Positions 16,206-26,371 of a DNA stretch of 64,000 nt are shown piece by piece. Both the position numbers and the translations under genes were made by a program. Numbering within the stretch: the stretch's first letter is position 1; each line of letters begins with the position of its first letter. Source of the DNA: Streptomyces sp. Z26 (lineage in GTDB: Bacteria > Actinomycetota > Actinomycetes > Streptomycetales > Streptomycetaceae); contig NZ_RCHV01000002.1 of NCBI RefSeq assembly GCF_003665095.1, positions 1,373,501 to 1,437,500 of the forward strand, given 5' to 3'. The notes under the pieces are model-generated. The model was not told the origin of the DNA, did not search any database, and worked only from the letters and a program-made list of their open reading frames with translations.

Positions 16206-17080
16206 GCACCACCACCGAGTCGCCGGAGTCCCCCGTCTCCGCCGAGTCCCCGGCGAAGGACCGTACGCCCCCGGAGGGGGTCGCGGACGAGGGCCGGATC
16301 GGCCTGCGCAACAACCTGCGGCACATCGGCGCGTTGGTGCGGCGCAACGCCCTCCAGATCAAGCACGACCCCGAGTCGATGATGGACGTGCTGATGATGC
16401 CCATCATCTTCACGCTGCTGTTCGTCTACGTCTTCGGCGGCGCGATCGGCGGCGGAGGGGCGGGCGGCGACCGGGACGCGTACACCAACTACCTGCTGCC
16501 CGGCATGATGGCCATGATGGGCCTGAACATCTCCATGGCCGTCGGCACCGGCATCAACGAGGACTTCCGCAAGGGCGTGATGGACCGCTTCCGGTCCATG
16601 CCCATAGCCCGCTCGTCGGTGCTGGTCGCCAAGTGCGTCGTCGAGGTCGGCCGGATGCTGGTGGCCATCGTGGTGCTGCTGACCGTGGGCTTCATGGTGG
16701 GCCTGGACATCGACGGCCGCTGGGCCGGGATGCTCGCGGGGGTCGGGCTGACGACGCTGTTCGGCGCGTCGCTGGTGTGGATCTTCATGGTGGTCGGGCT
16801 GACGATGCGGACGGCGCAGGCCGTGCAGGGCATCTCGATGCTGGTGATGATGCCGCTCCAGTTCGGCTCGTCGGTCTTCGTGCCCACGGGCACGATGCCG
16901 GGCTGGCTGAAGGCGTTCACCGACGTCAACCCGCTGACGCACGTGGCCGACGCGTCGCGCGGGCTGATGCTCGGTGAGGGCGCGGTGGCCGCTCCGGTGC
17001 TGTGGACGGTCGTCTGGTCGGTGGGGCTGACGGCGGTCACCGCGCCGATCGCGATCGCGCAGTTCCGCCGGAAGACCTGA
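16202..17080 (+). CDS. ABC-2 type permease, DrrB type
   Basis: A 292-residue membrane protein with a hydrophilic N-terminus of about 50 residues and six predicted membrane helices. It has the ABC-2 signature region NEDFRKGVMDRFRSMPIARSSVL between helices 2 and 3 and the FTDVNPLTHVADASRGLMLG segment before the last helix. It pairs with the DrrA-type ATPase as the pore of an exporter. Coupled to the ATPase gene by a 4-base overlap. Confidence 0.92.
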   Translation: MSTTTESPESPVSAESPAKDRTPPEGVADEGRIGLRNNLRHIGALVRRNALQIKHDPESMMDVLMMPIIFTLLFVYVFGGAIGGGGAGGDRDAYTNYLLPGMMAMMGLNISMAVGTGINEDFRKGVMDRFRSMPIARSSVLVAKCVVEVGRMLVAIVVLLTVGFMVGLDIDGRWAGMLAGVGLTTLFGASLVWIFMVVGLTMRTAQAVQGISMLVMMPLQFGSSVFVPTGTMPGWLKAFTDVNPLTHVADASRGLMLGEGAVAAPVLWTVVWSVGLTAVTAPIAIAQFRRKT

Positions 17081-17182
17081 GCGGGCGGACGTACGGGCGG
17101 CGGGGGGCGTACCGGCGGCGGGATCGGGGCCCGTACGGGGGTCGGGCCGGGCGCCCGGGGCGAGCTCAGCGCCCGTACCCGC

Positions 17183-20100
17183 TCACGCCGTCCGGCCCGC
17201 GCCCCGTTCCGGGTCGTGCGCCGCGCACGCCAGGGCCGTCGCCTCGTCCGCGCCGAGGCGCCCGCCCTCGGCGTGCAGCCGCGCGTACGCGGTGTCGCCC
17301 AGAGCGGCACGGGCCGCGCGCCCGGCGCGCTCCGCGCACTCGCGCGGGCTGACCGGCACGTGCCCGTGGTCCGCGCGGCGGGTGTCGTACGCGCCCAGCA
17401 GGCGCGCCGCCGCCTCCGGCCGCCCCAGCCCGGACACGGCCTCGGCGACGGTGGCCAGCCACCAGACGATGAGCTGCGGGGCGACGATCCGCGTCAGCGG
17501 GTCGGAGCGGCTGCCCGCGAGCGCCCGGCACAACTTGTCGAGCCCGGCGCGCGGTTCACCCGCGCGCACGTCCAGGTAGCCGTCGATGCCCTCGATCATG
17601 TCGCGGAAGAAGGACGGCACCCACTGCTCGCACGAGTCGCGCAGCGCGGCGAGTTCCGCCCGCGCCTCGTCGATCCGGCCCTCGCGGCCCAGCATCAGCA
17701 CGAGCCCGACGCGCGGGAAGTGGACGGTGTCGCCGCCCAGTCCCTCGCTCATGCCGATGGCCTCGCGCAGCATGCGTTCGCCGTCCTCGCCCTCCTCCGG
17801 TACCGAGTCGTCGCCGCCCTCCACCAGGACCATCGCCAACCGGGCCCGTAGCACCGGGACCTGGGCCTCCGCGCCCAGTTCGCGCGCGACACCGGCGGCC
17901 CGGCGGTAGTCCCCGGCGGCCTCGGCCAGCCGTCCGCGCCGCTCGTACGCCTCACCCCGTACGGCCAGGGCCTCCGCGACACCCCACCGGTCACCGAGGC
18001 GGGTGAAGAGCGCGAGGCTCTCCTCGGCGTCCCGGACGCTCCGGTCGAAGGTGCCGGGGAGTTCGTTGAGCATCCGGCAGCGCATGTGGAGCATCATCGC
18101 CAGCTCCCAGTCGCTGCCGGTGTCCCGGCAGCCGCGCACCCCGGCGTCGAGGACCTCGCCGAGGTCCACCGGGTCCCCCAGCAGGAGCATGGCGAAGAAC
18201 CAGGCCGAGGCGGGCGGGCGGCACACCTGCGGCTGGCCGGGGCGGTACGCGTCCGCGAGGGCCCGCAGCCGCGCGCGGCCCTCGTCGGTGTCGGTCCAGG
18301 CGGCGGGGGGTTGGGCGGCGGCGAAGTGGATGATCCACACCTGCCGCCGGGCCTCGGCGAGCATCTCCGGCGCCATGGGCGGGGGTGCGACGGTGCAGCG
18401 TTCGGCCAGGGAGGGGGCGCGTACGCCGGGGGTGCCGAACGGGTCGGGGCCGAGGTCGGAGGCCGCCTTCGTCCACGTCACGGCGTCGGAGCTGTGTCCG
18501 CGCAGCTCCCAGAACCAGTACAGCGACAGCACCAGGCACAGCGCCTCGTGCTCGTCGCGCGCGGCGACGGCGCGGCGGAGGGCGGTGCGGAGGTTGTCGT
18601 GGTCATCCTCCAGCCGTTCCAGCCACTCGCGTTGGGCGGGGCCGCGGAGCAACGGGTCGCCGGTGCGGGCGAGTTCGCGGTACGTGACGAGGTGGCGCCG
18701 TTCCACCGCGGCCCGTTCGGCCGCCTCGTCGAGGCGTTCGGCGGCGTACTCCGCGACGGTCTCCAGCAGGCGGTAGTGCATGCCGTCCGGGCCGGACGGG
18801 GCCGCGACGACCAACGACTTGTCGACAAGTGCACCCAGCAGGGCGGCCACGTCGCGCGGGAGGACCGCTGGCGCCACGGGCGCGGGCGGGTCCGCCGTAC
18901 CGCCGACGCCACCGTCCGCGCAGACGGCCTCCGCCTGGTCGAGACGGCAGCCGCCAGAGAACACGGAAAGGCGCCGCAGCACGGCGTGCTCCGCCGCGTC
19001 CAGCAGGTCCCAGGACCAGTCGACGACGGCACGCAGCGCCTGCTGCCGCGGCAGCACGGTGCGGCTGCCGCCCGTCAGCAGCCGGAACCGGTCGTCCAGC
19101 CGGTCCGCGAGCTGCCTCGGGGTGAGCGAACGGAGCCGCGCGGCGGCCAGTTCGATGGCCAACGGCAGCCCGTCCAGCCTGCGGCAGATCTCGGCGCACG
19201 CCTCCGGGTCGGCCTCGATCCGGAAGCCCGGCTGCGCCGCCGCTCCCCGGTCGGCCAGCAGCCGCAGCGCCACGGGCGCGGGCAGCGGCTCCACCGGCCG
19301 TACGCACTCCCCCGGCACCCCCAGCGGCTCCCGGCTGGTCGCCAGCACGGTGACCTGCGGGCACTCCAGCAGCAGCGTCTCGGCGAGAGTCGCGGCGGCG
19401 TCGATCACGTGCTCGCAGTTGTCCAGCACGAGCAGCATGCGGCGGCTCGCGCAGCGCTCCGCGAGCTGGCCGAGCGGGTCGGAGGCGTGCGGGTCGACGG
19501 CGGCCCGCAGCCCCTCAGCCGGGCTGCCGCGCAGCACCGTCTCGCGCCCGCCGAGGGCGGTCAGGACGGTCTCGGCGACGGTGTCCGGGTCGCGTACGGG
19601 GGCGAGTTCGGCCAGCCACACCCCGTCGGGCCAGTGGTCGGCGACGGACTCGGCGGCCTCCTGCGAGAGCCGCGTCTTGCCCGCGCCGCCGGGGCCGAGG
19701 AGCGTCACGAGCCGGGCGCCGTCCAGGTCGGCGCGGAGGGCGTCGAGGTCCGTCTCGCGGCCGACGAAGGAGGTGAGCCGGGAGCGCAGGTTCCCGGCGG
19801 CGGGCGTACGGGCGGGGGCGGGCGCGGTACGGGCGGGGGCGGGCGTACGGGGACGGGTGGCGGGGTGCGCGTCGGGCGTACGGGTCGCGTCCGGCGTACG
19901 GGGCGAGCGCGGCTCGTCCGGCCCGTCGCCGGGCCGCAGCAACTCCGCGTGCAGCGAACGGAGTTCGGCCCCCGGGTCGGTGCCGAGGCGATCGGCCAGC
20001 ACGGCCCGTACCTCCTCGTAGGCCGCCAGGGCCTCCGCCGGGCGCCCCGCGTCGCGCAGCGCCCGCAGGCGCAGCGCGTGCAGCGGCTCGTCCAGCGGGT

Positions 20101-20662
20101 GGGCGGCGGCGAGTTCGCGCAGCGCGGGCAGCGCCTCCTCGGCGCGGCCGAGCGCGCATTCGGCGGCCAGCCGGTCCCGGCGCGCGGCGAGGTGCCGGGC
20201 GCGGGCGCGTACGCCGGTGGCGTCGCCGCCGTCGGGTAGGTCCGCGCAGACGGGCCCGCGCCAGAGGGCGAGCGCCGCGTCCAGTCGCTCGGCGGCCTTG
20301 TGCGGGTCGCCGTCGGCCAGCGCGCGGGCGCCCTCGGCGGCCAGCCGCTCGAAGCGGAAGAGGTCGATGTCGTCGCGGTCGGCCACCAGCCGGTACCCGC
20401 CGGTCCCCGACGCCACGGCCTCCCGGCCGAGGGCCCGGCGCAACCGCCCGACCAGGGCCTGGAGGGCGGCGGGCGCGTCGCCCGGCGGGTCCTCGCCGGG
20501 TCCCCACACCGAGGCGACCAGCGCGCCCGTGCCCACCGTGCCGCCGTCCGCGACCGCCAGCGCGGTCAGCAGCGCGCGCAGGCGCGCGCCGCCGAGCGGC
20601 ACCGTGGTGCCGTCCGTACGGATGGCCTGCGTGGTCCCCAGCACGGAGAAGCGGTAGCGCAC
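17183..20662 (-). CDS. AfsR/SARP-family transcriptional regulator
   Basis: A large regulator of 1159 residues. Residues about 1-95 form an OmpR-type winged helix, 95-250 the bacterial transcriptional activator domain (LAAYEEVRAVLADRLGTDPG), then a Pro/Arg/Thr-rich linker, an NB-ARC/STAND ATPase with P-loop GPGGAGKTRL (about residue 320) and LLVLDNCEHV, and a helical C-terminal region without obvious TPR motifs. SARP regulators activate antibiotic gene clusters by binding direct repeats. No such cluster is adjacent, so its target is unclear. The GTG at 20662 was chosen because MRYRFSVLG is the normal family N-terminus. Convergent with the DrrAB operon. Confidence 0.9.
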   Translation of the reverse strand: MRYRFSVLGTTQAIRTDGTTVPLGGARLRALLTALAVADGGTVGTGALVASVWGPGEDPPGDAPAALQALVGRLRRALGREAVASGTGGYRLVADRDDIDLFRFERLAAEGARALADGDPHKAAERLDAALALWRGPVCADLPDGGDATGVRARARHLAARRDRLAAECALGRAEEALPALRELAAAHPLDEPLHALRLRALRDAGRPAEALAAYEEVRAVLADRLGTDPGAELRSLHAELLRPGDGPDEPRSPRTPDATRTPDAHPATRPRTPAPARTAPAPARTPAAGNLRSRLTSFVGRETDLDALRADLDGARLVTLLGPGGAGKTRLSQEAAESVADHWPDGVWLAELAPVRDPDTVAETVLTALGGRETVLRGSPAEGLRAAVDPHASDPLGQLAERCASRRMLLVLDNCEHVIDAAATLAETLLLECPQVTVLATSREPLGVPGECVRPVEPLPAPVALRLLADRGAAAQPGFRIEADPEACAEICRRLDGLPLAIELAAARLRSLTPRQLADRLDDRFRLLTGGSRTVLPRQQALRAVVDWSWDLLDAAEHAVLRRLSVFSGGCRLDQAEAVCADGGVGGTADPPAPVAPAVLPRDVAALLGALVDKSLVVAAPSGPDGMHYRLLETVAEYAAERLDEAAERAAVERRHLVTYRELARTGDPLLRGPAQREWLERLEDDHDNLRTALRRAVAARDEHEALCLVLSLYWFWELRGHSSDAVTWTKAASDLGPDPFGTPGVRAPSLAERCTVAPPPMAPEMLAEARRQVWIIHFAAAQPPAAWTDTDEGRARLRALADAYRPGQPQVCRPPASAWFFAMLLLGDPVDLGEVLDAGVRGCRDTGSDWELAMMLHMRCRMLNELPGTFDRSVRDAEESLALFTRLGDRWGVAEALAVRGEAYERRGRLAEAAGDYRRAAGVARELGAEAQVPVLRARLAMVLVEGGDDSVPEEGEDGERMLREAIGMSEGLGGDTVHFPRVGLVLMLGREGRIDEARAELAALRDSCEQWVPSFFRDMIEGIDGYLDVRAGEPRAGLDKLCRALAGSRSDPLTRIVAPQLIVWWLATVAEAVSGLGRPEAAARLLGAYDTRRADHGHVPVSPRECAERAGRAARAALGDTAYARLHAEGGRLGADEATALACAAHDPERGAGRTA

Positions 20663-20819
20663 CTGTTCATCCTGCCAGGCCGCGCGGGGCGCCGGACGGC
20701 ATACGCCGGGGCCCGCGCCCGTACGCCCGTAGGCCGCACGCCCGTACGTCCGCACGCGCGGTGCCCCCGGGTGCCGCACCCGTGCGGGCCGCGCCCCGCG
20801 ACCGGTACGGTCTGACGCC

Positions 20820-21626
20820 ATGACCAGCGCCGCGTCCGTACACCGTGACCACCGTCGGCCCAGCCCCGTCTTCCTCGGCCTGGTCGCCGTCATGGGGCTG
20901 TCCGGATGGCTGGTCTGGTCCGAGCCCGCGTCGCTGACGGGGCTCGCGGTGTTCGTGTTCGTGGTGTCGGGCTGGATCGTCTCGCTCTGCCTGCACGAGT
21001 ACGCGCACGCCCGTACGGCGCTGCACGGCGGTGACGTGTCGGTCGGCGCCAAGGGCTACCTGACGCTCAACCCCCTGAAGTACACCCACGCGCTGCTGTC
21101 CGTCGTCCTGCCGGTGATCTTCGTGATCATGGGCGGCATCGGGCTGCCGGGCGGCGCCGTCTTCATCGAACGCGGTCGGGTACGCGGCCGGTGGCGGCAC
21201 AGCCTGATCTCCGCCGCGGGCCCGCTGACGAACATGCTGTTCGCCCTCGTCCTCACCGCCCCGTGGTGGCTGGACGCCGTGGACGGGGTGCCGGTGCCGT
21301 TCCGCTGCGCGCTGGCCTTCCTGGCGCTGCTCCAGGTGACGGCCGCGCTCCTCAACTCCCTGCCGGTGCCCGGCCTCGACGGCTACGGCGTACTGGAGCC
21401 GTGGCTGTCGCCCCGCGCGCGCGGCCAGGCGGAGCCGTTCGCGCCGTACGGGCTGCTGATCGTCTTCGGCTGCCTGTGGATCCCCGAGGTCAACGGGGTG
21501 TTCTGGGACGGCATCGACGCGGTGCTGCGGTCGCTGGGCGTCTCGGAGGCGGAGACGTACTTCGGGCTGGAGTTCTTCCGCTTCTGGTCGGGCGAGCCCG
21601 ACCCGCTGTACGTGGGCCAGCCGTAG
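20820..21626 (+). CDS. Site-2 protease family (M50) membrane metalloprotease homologue
   Basis: A 268-residue membrane protein with the zinc motif HEYAH (residues 59-63) in a membrane helix, the second-ligand motif LNSLPVPGLDGYG near residue 175-188 and a GPLTNM helix between them. It resembles SpoIVFB/Rip3-like short S2Ps and lacks a PDZ or CBS domain. A role in intramembrane cleavage of a regulator or signal peptide remnant is possible; no substrate is suggested by neighbours. Confidence 0.85.
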   Translation: MTSAASVHRDHRRPSPVFLGLVAVMGLSGWLVWSEPASLTGLAVFVFVVSGWIVSLCLHEYAHARTALHGGDVSVGAKGYLTLNPLKYTHALLSVVLPVIFVIMGGIGLPGGAVFIERGRVRGRWRHSLISAAGPLTNMLFALVLTAPWWLDAVDGVPVPFRCALAFLALLQVTAALLNSLPVPGLDGYGVLEPWLSPRARGQAEPFAPYGLLIVFGCLWIPEVNGVFWDGIDAVLRSLGVSEAETYFGLEFFRFWSGEPDPLYVGQP

Positions 21627-21639
21627 TACGTGGGCCCGA

Positions 21640-21924
21640 TCAGCCCTGAGCGGCCGGACCGGCGGCGTTCTCGGCGGCGATGATGCGGTCCCGACGGGCG
21701 TAGTACCACGCCATGTTGGACGTCAGCCCGGCGAGCAGCACCCACACGACGCCGAGCCAGCTGCCGCGCGTGAACGCGACGACCGCCGCGACCGTCGCCA
21801 GCAGGCAGAGGACCGTGCTGTAGAGCGCGATCCCGCGCGGCACGCGCGGCAGCCGGGAACGCGCCGGGGACGGGGTCGGCGCGGCGGCGGGTCGGGCGGC
21901 GGGGTCGGGGGCCGGGGCGGTCAT
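21640..21924 (-). CDS. Small two-helix membrane protein
   Basis: A 94-residue protein: a Pro/Ala-rich N-terminus, two predicted membrane helices (about 31-52 and 57-74) and a short basic then Ala-rich tail (YYARRDRIIAAENAAG). It is a conserved-looking Streptomyces hypothetical with no functional motif. It is convergent with the M50 protease gene, 13 bases from its stop. Confidence 0.65.
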   Translation of the reverse strand: MTAPAPDPAARPAAAPTPSPARSRLPRVPRGIALYSTVLCLLATVAAVVAFTRGSWLGVVWVLLAGLTSNMAWYYARRDRIIAAENAAGPAAQG

Positions 21925-22069
21925 CGGTGCGGACTCCAGGTCGGCGGTGCGGGCGGGGGCGGGCGTACGGAGGTGGGCGTACGGCTGCCATTGTCGCCCC
22001 TCGCCCGCCCGCCCCGGTGGCCCGCCCCCGTGCGCGGCCCCGGGCGGCCACGCGCCGACCCCGCGCGGC

Positions 22070-22825
22070 TCAGACGTCGGTGAGGCGGACGCCCGCGTGC
22101 GCGCGGTAACGACGGTTCACCGAGATGAGGTTGGCGACCAGCGACTCGACCTGGTGCGCGTTGCGCAGCCGCCCGGCGTAGACGCCGCGCATACCGGGGA
22201 TGCGGCCCGCGAGGGCCTGCACGATCTCGACGTCGTCCCGTACCTCGCCCAGCACCATGACGTCCGTCTCGATCTCCTCGACGGCGGGGTCCGCGAGCAG
22301 CACGGCCGACAGGTGGTGGAACGCGGCCGTCACGCGGGAGTCCGGCAGGAGCGCGGCGGCCTGCTCGGCGGCGCTGCCCTCCTCGGGCTTCAGCGCGTAG
22401 GCACCCTTCTTGTCGAAGCCGAGCGGGTTCACGCAGTCCACGACGAGCTTGCCCGCCAGGTCGTCGCGCAGCGCCTCCAGCGTCTTGGCGTGCCCGTCCC
22501 AGGGCACCGCCACGATGACCACGTCGGAACGGCGCGCGCACTCGGCGTTGTCGGCGCCCTCGACGCCCGCGCCGAGTTCGGCGGCGGCCTGCTCGGCGCG
22601 TTCGGCGGCGCGCGAGCCGATGACCACGCGCTGACCGGCCCTGGCCAGGCGGTAGGCGAGGCCGCGGCCCTGGTCGCCGGTGCCGCCGAGGACGCCGACG
22701 GTCAGCGCGGAGACGTCGGGCAGGTCCCAGGGGTCCTTGCGCGGCGCGGGCTTCGACCCGGCGGCGGGATCGGCGGAGGTGGCGGAGGTGGCGGCGGACG
22801 GGGCGGGGTCAGCGGGAGACGTCAT
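22070..22825 (-). CDS. npdG: NADPH-dependent F420 reductase
   Basis: A 251-residue protein that transfers hydride between NADP(H) and coenzyme F420. Residues 1-37 are an Ala/Ser/Pro-rich tail; the Rossmann motif GVLGGTGDQGRGLA begins near 44 and is followed by VIGSRAAERAEQAA (NADPH selection), VIVAVPWDGH, DCVNPLGFDKKG and the C-terminal GMRGVYAGRLRNAHQVESL. F420 is common in actinobacteria and feeds reductases in antibiotic synthesis and degradation. Cytoplasmic and monocistronic. Confidence 0.9.
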   Translation of the reverse strand: MTSPADPAPSAATSATSADPAAGSKPAPRKDPWDLPDVSALTVGVLGGTGDQGRGLAYRLARAGQRVVIGSRAAERAEQAAAELGAGVEGADNAECARRSDVVIVAVPWDGHAKTLEALRDDLAGKLVVDCVNPLGFDKKGAYALKPEEGSAAEQAAALLPDSRVTAAFHHLSAVLLADPAVEEIETDVMVLGEVRDDVEIVQALAGRIPGMRGVYAGRLRNAHQVESLVANLISVNRRYRAHAGVRLTDV

Positions 22826-22952
22826 ACGAAGATCCTGCCAGCCCGTTCCGGACCCCGCCCTACCGGCCGGTAGTGAACGTCGTCACGGGCACCCCGGACC
22901 GTTCCGGCGGAACCGCCGCGCCGCACCCGTACCGTCCGGCATCATGCGCGCC

Positions 22953-23636
22953 ATGGATGCCTTACGGGTCGCCCTGCTGCGCGAGGTCCTCGCCGGAACG
23001 GAGTGGTCGGAGTCCACGCGCCGCTTCGCCGCGTCGCTGCGCACGTCCGTGGCGCCGCGCGGACGCGGCGGGCTGCTGCTCGTCGGGAGCGAGCGGCACG
23101 AGCCGTGGCACCTGGCCGCGCACCTCGACGACGAGGCCGCCTGGTCGGGGCTGCCGGAGCTGTCGCCCACGCTCGTACGGCACCGGGTGCCGGAGTCCGC
23201 GCCCGCGCACCTGTCCGTCGGGCTGGGCCGCGTGGCGGCGGCGGGGCGGGGCGAGACGCTGCTCGTGGTGGCGGCGGAACCGCCGGGCGAGGGGCTGCTG
23301 GAACGCGTCCACGACGCGCGCCGCGCGGGGGCGACGGTGCTCGCCCTGGACGGCGGCGGGGACCGTACGGGCGGGGGCGCGGGCACGCGCGGTACGGGCG
23401 GGGGCGGCGCGGTCGAGTTGCGGGGGCTCGCGCACGACGCGCTGAGCGCCGACCCGGACGCGCTGGACCTGGACACCCTCCAGCACCTGGTGTGCGCGGC
23501 GGCCGGGGAGGAGTCGGCGGGGCCGTACGGGACGAACGCCGGGGCGGGCGGCCCCGCGAAGCGCGGGCGCGGCCTCCGCGACCGGCTGTCGCGGCTGGCG
23601 GACGGTCTGACGGCGCCGCCCCCGGCGCGCTGGTGA
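22953..23636 (+). CDS. Conserved hypothetical protein
   Basis: A 227-residue protein of unknown function. The first 190 residues look globular (RRFAASLRTSV, HLAAHLDDEAAW, alternating hydrophobic strands such as ETLLVVAAEP and ATVLALDGG); a Gly/Thr-rich insertion lies near residues 135-150 and the C-terminus is basic. No signal peptide or membrane helix is seen. The ATG at 22953 or at 22944 may be the start; neither has a clear ribosome-binding site. The pattern of strands hints at a nucleotide- or sugar-binding fold, but that is speculative. Confidence 0.65.
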   Translation: MDALRVALLREVLAGTEWSESTRRFAASLRTSVAPRGRGGLLLVGSERHEPWHLAAHLDDEAAWSGLPELSPTLVRHRVPESAPAHLSVGLGRVAAAGRGETLLVVAAEPPGEGLLERVHDARRAGATVLALDGGGDRTGGGAGTRGTGGGGAVELRGLAHDALSADPDALDLDTLQHLVCAAAGEESAGPYGTNAGAGGPAKRGRGLRDRLSRLADGLTAPPPARW

Positions 23637-23724
23637 CACCCGGCGGGGCGGGGGCGCGGGGCGCGTACGGCGCGCGCCGAAATCCCGTTGCCGCCCGCGA
23701 ACGGCACGGGGACGATGACCCCTT

Positions 23725-25053
23725 GTGTCCCCCAAGCTGAGGGCGTTGCTGCCCGACCTCTCCCCCTGGCACGCCTCCCGGGACTTCCGTCTCATGTGGT
23801 GCGCCGGTGCCGTCACCGTGTTCGGCAGTTTCCTGACGTTCGTCGCCCTGCCCTTCCAGCTCAAGGAGTTGACGGGGTCGCCGGTCGCGGTCGGCGCGCT
23901 CGGCGCCGTGCAGTTGGTGCCGCTGGTCGTCTTCGGGCTGTACGGCGGGGCGCTCGCCGACGCCGTGGACAAGCGGAAGCTGATCCTCTGGAGCGAGATC
24001 GCGCTCGGCTTCTCCGCGCTGGGCCTGCTCGTCAACACCCTGCTGCCGTCGCCCATGGTCTGGCCGCTGTACGCGGCCGGCGCCCTGACCAGCGCGCTCG
24101 CCGGAATCCAGCAGCCCGCGCTCGACGCGATCGTGCCGCGCATCGTCGCCCACGACCAGCTGAGCGCCGCCGCCGCGCTGAACGCCCTGCGCTGGCAGAT
24201 CGGCGGCGTCGTCGGCCCGGCGCTGGCCGGGCTGCTGATCGCGTACGCCGGGCTCGAAGTGGCGTACGCGCTCGACGCGTTCACCTTCGTGGTGTCCGTC
24301 TCGCTGGCGTGGGGCCTGCGCCCGTCGCCCGCCGCGCACGACGCGGAGAAGCCGTCGCTGAGCGGCATCCTGGCGGGCGCCCGTTACGCGTGGGGCCGGA
24401 AGGACCTGCTGGGCACGTACGCGATCGACCTGGCGGCCATGCTGTTCGCCTTCCCGCTCGCGCTGTTCCCGTTCCTCGCGGAACGGCTGGACGCCGAGTG
24501 GGCGCTCGGCCTGATGTACGCGACGCTGCCCTTCGGCTCCATGCTGGTGAGCGCGACCAGCGGCTGGACCCGGCGCGTGCACCGGCACGGCCGGATGGTC
24601 GCGCTCGCGGCGGTGGGCTGGGGCGCGTCGATGGCGCTGGCGGGGGCGATGGACGACATCTGGCTGGTGCTGCTGTTCCTGACCGTGTCGGGCTGCTTCG
24701 ACATGGTGAGCGGCATCTTCCGTACGACGATGTGGAACCAGTCCGTGCCCGACGAGCTGCGCGGGCGCCTCGCCGGGATCGAGCTGCTGTCGTACTCGCT
24801 GGGCCCGCAGCTCGGGCAGGTGCGCTCGGGCGGTGTCGCGGCGCTGACGTCCGTACGGACGTCGGTGTGGAGCGGCGGGCTCGCGTGCGTCGCGGCGGCG
24901 GGGCTGCTGGCGGTGGCGCTGCCGAAGCTGATGTCGTACGACGCCCGTACGGACCCGCACGCGCGGGCGGTCGCGGAGCAGCGCCGGGCCGCGGCGGCGA
25001 AGGCCGGGGGCACGGGCGCCGGGACGGCCGAGGAGACGGCCGCCCCGGCCTGA
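23725..25053 (+). CDS. MFS transporter, EntS-like
   Basis: A 442-residue transporter with about 11-12 membrane helices and the EntS/MFS_3 family features [34 protein letters not shown] and [17 protein letters not shown]. In enteric bacteria EntS exports enterobactin; in Streptomyces such proteins are often siderophore or drug exporters. The nearby heme-iron locus (from 26.4 kb) is suggestive but they are separated by two unrelated genes. GTG start; a strong terminator follows at once. Confidence 0.86.
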   Translation: MSPKLRALLPDLSPWHASRDFRLMWCAGAVTVFGSFLTFVALPFQLKELTGSPVAVGALGAVQLVPLVVFGLYGGALADAVDKRKLILWSEIALGFSALGLLVNTLLPSPMVWPLYAAGALTSALAGIQQPALDAIVPRIVAHDQLSAAAALNALRWQIGGVVGPALAGLLIAYAGLEVAYALDAFTFVVSVSLAWGLRPSPAAHDAEKPSLSGILAGARYAWGRKDLLGTYAIDLAAMLFAFPLALFPFLAERLDAEWALGLMYATLPFGSMLVSATSGWTRRVHRHGRMVALAAVGWGASMALAGAMDDIWLVLLFLTVSGCFDMVSGIFRTTMWNQSVPDELRGRLAGIELLSYSLGPQLGQVRSGGVAALTSVRTSVWSGGLACVAAAGLLAVALPKLMSYDARTDPHARAVAEQRRAAAAKAGGTGAGTAEETAAPA

Positions 25054-25087
25054 CGGGGCGGGGCGTGCGGTACGGCGCCCCGCCCCG
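25054..25087 (+). terminator. Hairpin terminator after the EntS-like gene
   Basis: CGGGGCGGGGCG and its exact complement form a 12-bp stem around a 10-base loop, beginning at the base after the stop codon. It separates the transporter from the convergent small gene at 25110. Confidence 0.75.
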
Positions 25088-25109
25088 GTGCCGGGGCGGG
25101 CTCACGGCG

Positions 25110-25358
25110 TCAGCGCCGCTCCTCCTCGTCGGCGTCCGCGTCGGCGGCGGGCGGCGCGTCGTTCCAGCGGGGGTCGTTCTCCCACTTCAGGTTCCGCTCG
25201 CGGGCCGACTCCATCGCGTGCGCGGCCTCCTCGCGGCTCGCGTACGGACCGAAGCGGTCCTTGCCCGGACAGTCCGGGCCCTCCTCGACCGTCTGGTGCT
25301 CCAGGCAGTAGAACCACTCACCCGGTCTGCCCGGTGTCTTGCGCTTGAAGAGTGCCAT
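25110..25358 (-). CDS. Small conserved actinobacterial protein
   Basis: An 82-residue soluble protein: MALFKRK start, [23 protein letters not shown] with two cysteines spaced 14 apart, then [18 protein letters not shown] and an acidic tail. Homologous-looking proteins next to methionine aminopeptidase genes are familiar in Streptomyces but have no known function. It reads divergently from the map gene, with only 51 bases between the two starts, so the promoters must overlap. Confidence 0.75.
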   Translation of the reverse strand: MALFKRKTPGRPGEWFYCLEHQTVEEGPDCPGKDRFGPYASREEAAHAMESARERNLKWENDPRWNDAPPAADADADEEERR

Positions 25359-25409
25359 GCCCTCATGCTCCCGCAGGGCCGCTCCGGTGACCACAGCTAC
25401 ACTCGCGGC

Positions 25410-26267
25410 ATGTCTGGCCAGTCTCTTCTCGTCCCCGGCACGCTCTCCCCGCAGCGTGACGTCCCCTCCTCGATCGCCCGCCCCGAGTACGTCGGCAAGC
25501 CCGCGCCCACCCCGTACACCGGGCCCGAGGTGCAGGACGACGAAACGATCGAGCGGATGCGCGTGGCGGGCCGTATCGCGGCGCGGGCCATGGAGGAGGC
25601 CGCCCGGCACATCGCGCCCGGCGTGACGACGGACGAGCTGGACGCGATCGCGCACACGTACATGTGCGACCACGGCGCGTACCCCTCGACCCTCGGCTAC
25701 CGCGGTTTCCCCAAGTCCCTGTGCAGCTCGGTCAACGAGGTGATCTGCCACGGCATCCCCGACTCCACCGTGCTGCGCGACGGCGACATCGTGAACCTCG
25801 ACGTGACCGCCTTCATCGGCGGCGTCCACGGCGACAACAACGCCACGTACCTGTGCGGCGACGTCGACGAGGAGTCGCGGCTGCTCGTCGAGCGCACCCG
25901 GGAGTCGCTGAACCGCGCGATCAAGGCGGTGCGCCCGGGGCGGCAGGTGAACGTGATCGGGCGGGTCATCGAGTCGTACGCCAAGCGCTTCGGCTACGGC
26001 GTCGTACGGGACTTCACCGGGCACGGCGTCAACTCGTCGTTCCACTCCGGGCTGATCATCCCGCACTACGACGACGAGCGGGCCACCACCGTGATGCGGC
26101 CCGGCATGACGTTCACCATCGAGCCGATGCTGACGCTGGGCACGTACGAGTGGGACATGTGGGAGGACGGCTGGACGGTCGTCACCAAGGACCGCAGGCG
26201 CACGGCGCAGTTCGAGCACACGCTCGTGGTCACGGAGTCGGGGGCGGAGATCCTCACCCTGCCGTGA
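25410..26267 (+). CDS. map: Methionine aminopeptidase, type I
   Basis: A 285-residue cytoplasmic enzyme that removes the initiator methionine. All five metal ligands are visible in their motifs: NLDVT (Asp), GDNNATY (Asp), GHGVNSSFH (His), TIEPML (Glu) and QFEHT (Glu). The N-terminal extension of about 40 residues with [13 protein letters not shown] is the linker type found in actinobacterial MetAP1c enzymes. Streptomyces usually has more than one map gene; this one stands outside the ribosomal-protein operon. Confidence 0.95.
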   Translation: MSGQSLLVPGTLSPQRDVPSSIARPEYVGKPAPTPYTGPEVQDDETIERMRVAGRIAARAMEEAARHIAPGVTTDELDAIAHTYMCDHGAYPSTLGYRGFPKSLCSSVNEVICHGIPDSTVLRDGDIVNLDVTAFIGGVHGDNNATYLCGDVDEESRLLVERTRESLNRAIKAVRPGRQVNVIGRVIESYAKRFGYGVVRDFTGHGVNSSFHSGLIIPHYDDERATTVMRPGMTFTIEPMLTLGTYEWDMWEDGWTVVTKDRRRTAQFEHTLVVTESGAEILTLP

Positions 26268-26320
26268 GCCGGGGGCCGTTGGGCGGGCGCCGCGCGGAGT
26301 GCGGTGCGCGGGGCCGGAGT

Positions 26321-26340
26321 TGCCGGCGTGGTGGCCGGCA
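26321..26340 (+). terminator. Hairpin after map
   Basis: TGCCGGC and GCCGGCA form a 7-bp stem with a 6-base loop, 54 bases after the map stop and before the heme oxygenase promoter. It is short and lacks a T-tract, so it is only a moderate terminator candidate. Confidence 0.4.
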
Positions 26341-26371
26341 GGGTTGCCGACGGGGCGTCGGGAAGGCGTTG

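Noticed and set aside
23725..25053. EntS-like MFS as part of the heme locus or a siderophore cluster
   Set aside because: No siderophore synthesis gene is nearby, and a terminator plus two unrelated genes separate it from the heme genes.
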